Of a stretch of DNA of 64,000 nt, positions 57,517-64,000 are shown piece after piece. The stretch lies in NCBI GenBank assembly GCA_000719025.1, contig JODP01000006.1, forward strand, positions 496,001-560,000, given 5' to 3'. A model generated the notes under the pieces. That model had not been told where the DNA came from. It searched no databases and worked only from the letters and a program-made list of their open reading frames with translations. Made by a program: the position numbers and the translations under genes. The first letter of the stretch is position 1, and every line of letters starts with the position of its first letter. Origin of the DNA: Kineosporia aurantiaca JCM 3230 (GTDB lineage: Bacteria; Actinomycetota; Actinomycetes; Actinomycetales; Kineosporiaceae).

Positions 57517-58236
57517 GTGACCCGAAGATTCAACCCGCCGCCCGGCTGGCCCCGCCCGCCGGAGGGCTGGGAGCCGAGCCCCGGCTGGCGGCCTGACCCC
57601 AGCTGGCCGCCCGCGCCCGCCGGGTGGCAATTCTTCATCGAGGACCTCGACGAACAGTTCTGGCTTCCTCGATCCAGCGGTCGGCCGGCCCACGACGCTG
57701 CTCACGTGGGCTCCGGGATGACCGCTCGCCGTCCGCGACGCTCCTGGTACGCCCGCAAGCGCGTCATCCTGCCCGCGCTCGCTCTGATTGGCCTGCTGGG
57801 TTTTGGCGCTCTGCAGAACTCGTCGAATGGTTCGCAAAAACCCGGCGGGGAAGTGACCGTCGCGGATGCCCCATCGCCCACTCCAACCGTTTCCCACTCG
57901 CCCAAGAAGCACAAGAAGCCGAAGAAGAAGACCACCGAGCCGGTGGTGGCTCCGCCTTCCACCACCAGTTCCGCCACCAAGAAGGCCAAGCCGCACAGGA
58001 CTACCCAGGCGCCGGCCCCCGACCCCAAGCCCAAGAAGACCAAGAAGCCGACCACCACCACGAAGTCGAACTGCAACGAGAACTACGCCCAGGCCTGCGT
58101 CCCGATCGCTTACGACGTGGACTGCGCCGGTGGTGGGGGCGATGGACCGAAGTATCTGTCGGGGGTGGCCAAGGTCGTGGGGGACGACGTCTACGACCTG
58201 GACCGCGACCACGACGGCTGGGCCTGCGACACCTGA
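57517..58236 (+). CDS. membrane-anchored Excalibur-domain protein
   Basis: A 239-residue protein, GTG start. The N-terminus has a PPPGWPRPPEGWEPSPGW-type repeat like those of actinobacterial cell-envelope proteins. One transmembrane helix (VILPALALIGLLGFGALQ, about residue 90) is followed by a Lys/Thr/Pro-rich linker and a C-terminal Excalibur calcium-binding domain (VYDLDRDHDGWACD). It is likely an extracellular or surface protein. It converges on the ABC permease gene. Confidence 0.8.
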   Translation: MTRRFNPPPGWPRPPEGWEPSPGWRPDPSWPPAPAGWQFFIEDLDEQFWLPRSSGRPAHDAAHVGSGMTARRPRRSWYARKRVILPALALIGLLGFGALQNSSNGSQKPGGEVTVADAPSPTPTVSHSPKKHKKPKKKTTEPVVAPPSTTSSATKKAKPHRTTQAPAPDPKPKKTKKPTTTTKSNCNENYAQACVPIAYDVDCAGGGGDGPKYLSGVAKVVGDDVYDLDRDHDGWACDT

Positions 58237-58240
58237 TCGG

Positions 58241-59638
58241 TCAGGGCGTGCGCAGGTTTTCCGGGGCGGAGCTGGTGAGGATGGCCGGGCGGACCGCCAT
58301 GGTTGCGATCAGGGCGCCGAGGGCCGCGGTCAGGGTGGCGACCAGCACTGCGGCGGCCAGGGCGACGGGGATCCGCCAGGTCCAGGTGCCCTCGTCGGTC
58401 AGGATGATCCAGCCGTAGAAGCTCCAGCCCAGGACGGCTCCGAGAGCGGTCGGGGGAACCGCGACCAGCAGCATCTGACGCCGCACGATCCGGGTGACGA
58501 AGCTGGGTGAGGCGGCCAGGGCGACCAGGACGGCGGTGGCCCGGGCGTTGTCCAGGATCTGCTCGGTCGCGCCCACCACCAGGGCCGAGGAGGCGACCAA
58601 GGCGGCGGCGACGGCACCGACCGCGGCGATCCCGTCTCCGGTCAGGTAGAAGCTTCGGTCGTAGATGTTCACGGCCTGCAGCACGTCGGCCGCCAGGACG
58701 GCGATCACCCCGAACGAGACGCCCACGGCCATCATGACGGCGGCGACCCGGGCCGGGGTGCGCACGTCGGCGAGCAGACGGCGCCCGGCCAGCGAGGTCA
58801 GCAGGCTGGGACGCCGGGCGGCGAGGTGCCCGGTGAGGTGAACGAGCCACGGGCTGCCGCTGATGGCGAGGGCGATGATCGCGATCAGGGCGAGGAAGAG
58901 ACCGACCGGCGGATGGCCCCAGGGCAGGGCGAGGCCGACGCCGACGAGGACGGCGGAGGCGGCCGGGAGGATGGCGTCGGTGCGGTTCAGAGGGCGGCCC
59001 CGGTGGCGGGTCAGACCCAGCGGGGAAACGGTGGCGGGGCGCGCGGACTGCCGGGCGATCAGGCCGCCGATCGGTCCCATGATCACGAGGAGGCCGAGCC
59101 AACCGAGCAAGATCGGGATTCCCGGACGGGGAAGGAGTTTCGACCCAGCCGGCAGGGCAGGCCCGAGAATCAGCCAAAGCAGCAAGTAGACCGGCCCCGC
59201 CAGCAACGCACCCAGGAGGGCGGCCCGCGTCCCCTCCAGCAGAGCCAGCCGGCGCAGGTCGGACCGGGTCGCCCCGGCCAGGCTCAGCGCGGCCAGTCGC
59301 CGTTCGCGGGCCGCCGTTCCGGTACGCAACGCCTGGAGGGCGAAGAGTGCGAAAGGAACGATCAGGAGCAGGGCTCCGAGCGCCGCGCCGCCGCGGAGAC
59401 CGCTTTCGGCGACGTAGGGCGCGAGATCGCTGACGAAGAAGGTGCATTCGGAATCGACGCAGGTGGCGTTCGACGAGGCGTTGGTCGGGACGGTGAGGAT
59501 GGCCAGGGCGGCGAGGAGGAGGGCGCCGCTGCCCGCCACGCCGAGGGACATCCGCCGCGCCCGCTTCCGGTCGGTGGCGGTGCGGGGCCGGGCCAGATGC
59601 CAGAAGACCGGGTTCGCTGTGCTCATTCCTGTGCTCAT
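58241..59638 (-). CDS. ABC transporter permease (FtsX-like)
   Basis: A 465-residue protein. FtsX/MacB-type permease: about ten hydrophobic segments in two sets, with a large extracytoplasmic loop containing two Cys (CVDSECTFF) after the first helix. The duplicated layout (LALRTGTAARERRLAALSLAGA) is characteristic of the permeases paired with LolD-like ATPases. Its start overlaps the ATPase gene (ATGA). It probably exports a peptide, lipid or antibiotic. Confidence 0.85.
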   Translation of the reverse strand: MSTGMSTANPVFWHLARPRTATDRKRARRMSLGVAGSGALLLAALAILTVPTNASSNATCVDSECTFFVSDLAPYVAESGLRGGAALGALLLIVPFALFALQALRTGTAARERRLAALSLAGATRSDLRRLALLEGTRAALLGALLAGPVYLLLWLILGPALPAGSKLLPRPGIPILLGWLGLLVIMGPIGGLIARQSARPATVSPLGLTRHRGRPLNRTDAILPAASAVLVGVGLALPWGHPPVGLFLALIAIIALAISGSPWLVHLTGHLAARRPSLLTSLAGRRLLADVRTPARVAAVMMAVGVSFGVIAVLAADVLQAVNIYDRSFYLTGDGIAAVGAVAAALVASSALVVGATEQILDNARATAVLVALAASPSFVTRIVRRQMLLVAVPPTALGAVLGWSFYGWIILTDEGTWTWRIPVALAAAVLVATLTAALGALIATMAVRPAILTSSAPENLRTP

Positions 59639-60315
59639 ACCAGCACCGCTTCCGAGGCGATCACGCCGTCCAGGAGCCGGATCTCGCGATCGGCCCGGGC
59701 CGCGACCGAGTTGTCGTGGGTGACCACGATCAGGGCGGCCCCGGACCCGCGGGCCTCACCGATCATCAGGTCCAGCAACTCCCGTCCGCCGATCGAGTCC
59801 AGGCTGCCGGTCGGCTCGTCCGCGAGAATCAGCTGGGGGCTGGTGATCAGCGACCGGGCCACGGCGACCCGCTGGGCCTGACCGCCGGACATCTCGGGTG
59901 GCTCGACCTCGGCCAGCGCCTCGGCGCCGCAGCGCTCCAGCCAGCTGAACGCGAGCCGGCGGGCCTCCCGGGGGTCGTGCCCGTCCAGAAGCAGCGGCAG
60001 CGCCACGTTGTCGAGGCCGTTGAGTTCGGTCACGAGCTGGCCGAACTGGAGCACCAGGGACAGCTTGCTGCGCCGTAGCCGGGCCCGGTCGTCGTCGCCG
60101 ACCCCCTCCATCGGCTGGTCGAAAAGCCTTACGGTGCCGCTCTGCGGCCGGATCAGACCGGCCGCGATGTGCAGCACCGTCGACTTGCCGCAGCCGCTGG
60201 GGCCGGTGATGGCCAGGATCTCACCCGGCTGCACCGTGAGGCTGACCCCTCGGACGGCGACGGTGCGGTGATAGGCGTGCTCGATGCCTTCCAGGACGAG
60301 AATCGGCTGGCTCAA
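59635..60315 (-). CDS. ABC transporter ATPase (LolD/MacB-type)
   Basis: A 226-residue protein with Walker A GPSGCGKST (residues 38-46), Q-loop region LVLQFGQLVTELNG, signature PPEMSGGQAQRVAVARSL, Walker B LILADEP and switch His (VVTHD). All parts are intact. It is coupled by ATGA to the PadR gene before it and the permease after it. Confidence 0.92.
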   Translation of the reverse strand: MSQPILVLEGIEHAYHRTVAVRGVSLTVQPGEILAITGPSGCGKSTVLHIAAGLIRPQSGTVRLFDQPMEGVGDDDRARLRRSKLSLVLQFGQLVTELNGLDNVALPLLLDGHDPREARRLAFSWLERCGAEALAEVEPPEMSGGQAQRVAVARSLITSPQLILADEPTGSLDSIGGRELLDLMIGEARGSGAALIVVTHDNSVAARADREIRLLDGVIASEAVLV

Positions 60316-60914
60316 GGTCGGGCTCCTTCGACAGGCTCGGCCGGGGTGGCGTCTTCGGGTTCGGAAAGTTCGGGAAGTTCGGCGGGGTCAGGGATCGGGC
60401 GGCGCCGGAAGTGCTCGCCGGCGAGTTCGAGCCAGCGCAGGTCGGCGTCCAGATGCAGCCGCTGGTGATCGCGGAAGACGGTCCGGCTCAGGTTGGCCGG
60501 TGCGCCGTCGGTGGACTCCAGCGCCCGGATCGCCCGCAGATGCGCCGTGCGCTGCCGGGCCATCACCTCGGCCGGATCCGCGGTGAGGCGGTAGGCGGCC
60601 AGGGTTTTGCGGATCAGCTCGTCGGCCGGGGCGCCGCCGGGGACATTCGGATCGAGCGGCTCGGACAGCCAGGCCTGGGCCCGGGTGCGACCGTCCACGG
60701 TGAGTTCGTAGACGGTCCGCTCCGGGCCCTCGCCCGACTCGGTCTGGGCGACCTGGACCAGCTCGTCCCGCTGGAGGCGGGCCAAGGTGGAGTAGACCTG
60801 CCCGAACGCCAAGGGCCGCAGGCCGGCGAACCACGTGTCGTAGCCGCGTTTCAGGTCGTAACCATGGCGAGGGCCGGGCAGAAGGAGTGCCAGAAGCGCA
60901 TCACCAATGGCCAT
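60312..60914 (-). CDS. PadR-family transcriptional repressor
   Basis: A 200-residue protein from the ATG at 60914. A PadR winged helix (MAIGDALLALLLPGPRHGYD, FGQVYSTLARLQRDELVQVA) plus a C-terminal helical dimerisation domain of the Vir family. It is the first gene of a three-gene operon with the ABC exporter, the classical arrangement for self-limiting efflux control. Confidence 0.88.
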   Translation of the reverse strand: MAIGDALLALLLPGPRHGYDLKRGYDTWFAGLRPLAFGQVYSTLARLQRDELVQVAQTESGEGPERTVYELTVDGRTRAQAWLSEPLDPNVPGGAPADELIRKTLAAYRLTADPAEVMARQRTAHLRAIRALESTDGAPANLSRTVFRDHQRLHLDADLRWLELAGEHFRRRPIPDPAELPELSEPEDATPAEPVEGARP

Positions 60915-60922
60915 GGTGGGAC

Positions 60923-60939
60923 TATACACTCAGTACATA
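60923..60939. promoter_or_regulatory. palindromic operator upstream of PadR gene
   Basis: TATACACTCAGTACATA is a dyad (TATNNACT, C, AGTNNATA) nine bases before the PadR ATG. PadR operators are commonly AT-rich dyads of this size in the promoter they control. Confidence 0.5.
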
Positions 60940-61072
60940 CATCGGGTGAGTAGATCGTCCTCAGGTTCTTACGGAATTGTCATGGACTGCGCGGAGCCGA
61001 TCCGGGGACAGGAAGCGGCCGTAGGCTCGTTCGGGTGGGCAACGACTTCACCCTGAACGCGGCCGGGCTCCG

Positions 61073-62851
61073 ATGATCACGCTGCTGCTGATCGGTCTGG
61101 TCGGAGGCCTGATCACCGGGATCTCCCCGTGCGTCCTGCCGGTCCTGCCGGTGATCTTCCTGGCCGGCGGGGCCCAGGGCGCCCGGGTCCGGCCGCCGGT
61201 CACGGTGCTCAACGCGGTCACCGTGCCGCAGCGCCGCCCCGCAGCCGTGGACACCGTCGAGGCGCCGGTGGCCGCCGATCCGGACGGGCGCCGTCCCTAT
61301 CTGGTGGTGGCCGGCCTGACTCTCAGCTTCACCGTGTTCACCCTGCTCGGCACCCTGATCCTGAGCGCGCTGCCGTTGCCGGACGACATCATCCGCTGGG
61401 CCGGGCTGATCGCCCTCCTGCTGCTCGGTCTGGGCATGATCGTCCCTCGGGTGGAACAGATTCTGGAGCGGCCCTTCTCCCGCGTGCCGCAGCGCCGGGT
61501 GGAGCAGGACCGGGGCGCGTTCGTGCTCGGCCTGGCCCTCGGAGCGGTCTACGTGCCCTGCGCCGGTCCGGTGCTGGCGGCGATCACCGTGGCCGGGGCG
61601 ACCGGACGGATCGGTGCCCAGACGATCGTCCTCACTCTGGCCTTCGCGGTCGGGACCGCGCTGCCGCTCCTGGGTTTCGCGCTGGCCGGGCGTCGGCTGG
61701 CCGAGCGGTTGCAGACCTTCCGGCGACACCAGCGCCGGATCCGGATCGGCGCCGGGGTGGTGGTGATCGCCTTGGCGGTGGCTCTCACCTTCAACGTCAC
61801 CGACGTGATCCAGCGGGCCGTGCCGGATTACACGACAGCGCTGAACCAGAAGGTGGACACCAGCGGGAAGACCGCGAAGGCGCTCGGCTCGAACACCGGT
61901 AAGTCGCTGGGCAAGTGTCAGCAGGAGGCCGAGAACGGGGACGCCCCGGCCCTCGAGAACTGCGGCAAAGCGCCGTCCCTCAAGGGCATCTCGTCCTGGC
62001 TGAACACCCCGGGCAACACGGCGCTGAATCTGGAGGCGCTGAAGGGCAAGGTGGTGCTGGTCGATTTCTGGGCCTACTCGTGCATCAACTGCCAGCGCGC
62101 GATTAAACACGTCCAGTCCTGGTACTCGGACTACGAGAAGGACGGGTTCGTGGTGATCGGGGTGCACACCCCGGAGTACGCCTTCGAGCACGTGGCCGGA
62201 AACGTCAAGGCCGGGGCCCAGCGCCTCGGCATCACCTACCCGGTGGCCATCGACAACAAGTACGACACCTGGGACAACTACTCGAACCAGTCCTGGCCGG
62301 CCGACTACCTGATCGACGCCACCGGCACCGTGCGGTCGGTCTCGGTCGGGGAAGGCAACTACCCGCAGGCCGAGGCGCTGATCCGCAAGCTGCTGACCGC
62401 GGCGAACCCGGCCGTCGAGCTGCCGGCCGCCACCCAGGTCGCCGACCGGACCCCGACCGCCCAGCAGATGTCCCCGGAGACCTACCTGGGGGCCCAGCGG
62501 GCGCAGTACTACATCAACGGGGCGCTGAACGAGGGCACCCAGACCTTCCACTATCCGTCCTCCCTTCCGCTCGGGGCCTTTGCCCTGGACGGCCGCTGGG
62601 ACGTGACCGGCGAGTCGATCACCGCGAGAAGCGGAGCCGGGATCGAGCTGGCCTACCTGGCCAACGACATCTACCTGGACCTCGGCGGCACCGGAACGGT
62701 CACCGCGACGGTAGACGGGAAGACCACGACCTACCACGTGTCGGGAGCGCCGAACATCTACACCGTGCTGCATCGCACCAGCCAGGAGCAGGGTGACCTG
62801 AAGCTGACCCTCTCTCCCGGGCTGACCGCCTACTCCTTCACCTTCGGCTGA
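61073..62851 (+). CDS. dipZ: DipZ: CcdA-like transporter fused to thioredoxin
   Basis: A 592-residue protein. Residues 1-245 form a CcdA/DsbD-like membrane domain with about six helices and paired Cys (GISPC, Cys20; VPCAGP, Cys163). Residues 300-445 are a thioredoxin-like TlpA domain with active site CINC (Cys337, Cys340). The last 130 residues (SGAGIELAYLANDIYLDLGG) form a beta-sandwich domain seen in DipZ homologues. It transfers reducing equivalents from the cytoplasm to the cell envelope. Confidence 0.92.
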   Translation: MITLLLIGLVGGLITGISPCVLPVLPVIFLAGGAQGARVRPPVTVLNAVTVPQRRPAAVDTVEAPVAADPDGRRPYLVVAGLTLSFTVFTLLGTLILSALPLPDDIIRWAGLIALLLLGLGMIVPRVEQILERPFSRVPQRRVEQDRGAFVLGLALGAVYVPCAGPVLAAITVAGATGRIGAQTIVLTLAFAVGTALPLLGFALAGRRLAERLQTFRRHQRRIRIGAGVVVIALAVALTFNVTDVIQRAVPDYTTALNQKVDTSGKTAKALGSNTGKSLGKCQQEAENGDAPALENCGKAPSLKGISSWLNTPGNTALNLEALKGKVVLVDFWAYSCINCQRAIKHVQSWYSDYEKDGFVVIGVHTPEYAFEHVAGNVKAGAQRLGITYPVAIDNKYDTWDNYSNQSWPADYLIDATGTVRSVSVGEGNYPQAEALIRKLLTAANPAVELPAATQVADRTPTAQQMSPETYLGAQRAQYYINGALNEGTQTFHYPSSLPLGAFALDGRWDVTGESITARSGAGIELAYLANDIYLDLGGTGTVTATVDGKTTTYHVSGAPNIYTVLHRTSQEQGDLKLTLSPGLTAYSFTFG

Positions 62852-62948
62852 CCTGCTCCTGCGAACCGCCGCGGCCGCCCGTAGCATCACCGGTAGGACT
62901 ACCGGAGGCAGCTCCGGATAATTCGGGCAGACCGGCGGAGGGAGCACG

Positions 62949-64000
62949 TTGACGCCACGGGCCGACCAGGCGGTCGAGCGACGGATCCGTCGGGACTGGG
63001 TGGACCGGCTGCGGGCGCACGATCCGGGCGGGACCCGGGCCCGGCAGGCCGGGCAGGTGGTGGCCACCATGTCGGCCGCCATCGGGGCCGAGTGGCTGTT
63101 CGTGCACACGACCCACGTTCTGCAGATCGACCCCGGGCCCGGGGTGCCGGCCGCGACCGTCGCCCTCCAGCACCACGGCGTCCTGGTGGTCGCCCTGATG
63201 ATCGGGGCCGTGCTCGCGCTCTGCGGCACGATGGCGGCGCCGATGTTCGAGACCATGGGCAAGCGGGCCCTGAACCTGGCCCTGGCCCCGATCCCGGCCG
63301 CCGCCGGTTTCGCCCTCGGGCTGGCGCTGGCCCCGCACCGGATCCCGGGCTTCATCGCGATCATCACGGTGCTGACCGTCGGCGCCTACCTCCGGCGGTT
63401 CGGTCCCCGGGGCCTGTTCGGCGGCGTGTTCCTTTTCCTCGGAACGTTCTTCGGGCTCTTTCTCTACGGAGCCGTGACGATCTCGGCCATCGGCTGGCTG
63501 ATCGTCGAGATCTGCCTGGCCGTGGTGGTCACCATCGCCTTGCAGCTCACCGTCTTCCGGCAGCGCGACGATCGCGCCCTGAAGCGACTGAGAAGGTCGT
63601 TCGGGGCGCGGTCGCGCTCGGTGGCCGCGGTGGCGCTGGCCCTGACCAGCACGAGACCGCTCGGTGAACGCGAACGGCTGGTGCGCGTCCTTCGCCGACG
63701 CACTCTGCGGTTCAACGAAACCGCCCTGATGATTGACGCTTACCTCGCCCGTCCGGGGACCCTCCCGGATGGGCTGGACCCGGGTTCGGTGCACCAGCGG
63801 CTGTTCGACGCGGAGCTGGCGGTCACCAATATGGCCCGGTTCACGGTCTCGCTGACCGCCGCCGGGATTCCGGCCGAGGTCCGGGACCTGGTGCAGGACG
63901 GGCTGTTCGCGGTCGGTGAGGTGAACGCCGCCTCGGCCTACGAGGTGGGCACCCGCATGCTCGAAGTCTCCCGGAGTGCCCCGGCGGAGGCGGAAGCGGT
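62949..64000 (+). CDS. membrane protein, FUSC-like (3' end outside window)
   Basis: TTG start behind GGAGGGAG; the frame is open to the window end. After a charged N-terminus there are about six hydrophobic segments (LVVALMIGAVLALCGTMAAP, ALNLALAPIPAAAGFALGLA, FGGVFLFLGTFFGLFLYGAV, IVEICLAVVVTIALQLTVFR) followed by a helical cytoplasmic part. This fits the N-terminal half of an aromatic acid exporter or fusaric-acid-resistance-like (FUSC) protein. The full length cannot be judged. Confidence 0.65.
   Translation, partial: MTPRADQAVERRIRRDWVDRLRAHDPGGTRARQAGQVVATMSAAIGAEWLFVHTTHVLQIDPGPGVPAATVALQHHGVLVVALMIGAVLALCGTMAAPMFETMGKRALNLALAPIPAAAGFALGLALAPHRIPGFIAIITVLTVGAYLRRFGPRGLFGGVFLFLGTFFGLFLYGAVTISAIGWLIVEICLAVVVTIALQLTVFRQRDDRALKRLRRSFGARSRSVAAVALALTSTRPLGERERLVRVLRRRTLRFNETALMIDAYLARPGTLPDGLDPGSVHQRLFDAELAVTNMARFTVSLTAAGIPAEVRDLVQDGLFAVGEVNAASAYEVGTRMLEVSRSAPAEAEA

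Noticed and set aside
60980..63367. 795-codon open frame on the minus strand
   Set aside because: Antisense of dipZ and the following membrane protein, which have clear domains and start sites.
1..64000. CRISPR arrays, rRNA genes, insertion sequences with transposases
   Set aside because: I saw no regularly spaced repeats, rRNA-like segments or transposase motifs in the window.

Overview
The window is GC-rich (roughly 70%) with many GTG starts, 4-base start/stop overlaps and actinobacterial gene families (DipZ, MmyB-type XRE regulators, Excalibur protein, CGNR zinc finger, nitrate reductase-flavoprotein fusion). It is chromosomal DNA of an actinomycete. I do not assign a species.

Bases 1 to about 24,770 are the right-hand part of an integrative element. 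It enters the window inside the tail of a MobF-like relaxase and ends with a tyrosine integrase (23114-24580), next to a 3' fragment of a tRNA-Lys(TTT) gene that is the likely attR. Between these lie a long run of overlapping minus-strand genes: a Bro-N/KilAC antirepressor, RuvC-like resolvase, LexA-type HTH protein, phiC31 gp3-like protein, PD-(D/E)XK nuclease with a helix-hairpin-helix tail, Xis-like protein and XRE repressor; a zinc-ribbon CbxX/SpoVK-type AAA+ ATPase with two tiny partners; and many small uncharacterised genes, including a phage-type Dam methylase and a frameshifted ASCH gene. A shared half-site (ACCGCTGCCTGC-like) sits at three promoters, upstream of the repressor/xis operon, the antirepressor operon and the small-gene operon. 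This suggests one lysogeny-like switch governs the element. The mix of a conjugative relaxase with phage-like replication and regulation genes marks it as an ICE/IME-phage mosaic.

Bases 25,436-33,626 are an export/detoxification island: a zinc-type dehydrogenase, two DHA1-like and one DHA2-like MFS transporters, and three paralogous MmyB-type regulators. Bases 34,390-37,340 are a scar of broken genes: a decayed integrase, a truncated aldehyde dehydrogenase and a methyltransferase with two compensating indels. Several of these breaks fall in G or C runs, so sequencing error is a live alternative.

Bases 37,452-45,364 are a carbohydrate locus: a Gfo/Idh/MocA oxidoreductase, then a likely operon of ROK repressor, ABC solute-binding lipoprotein, two permeases, GH4 glycosidase and BadF-type sugar kinase, with a 29-bp palindrome just before the ROK gene. 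The remainder looks like ordinary chromosome: a RibD/DHFR-like protein, the 1332-residue nitrate reductase-flavoprotein fusion, a DHA2 MFS exporter, a secreted or anchored protein, an ECF sigma factor with a SnoaL-like tail, a GNAT protein, a CGNR zinc-finger regulator, two coupled epoxide-hydrolase-like enzymes, an Excalibur protein, a PadR-controlled ABC exporter, dipZ, and a membrane protein cut by the window end.
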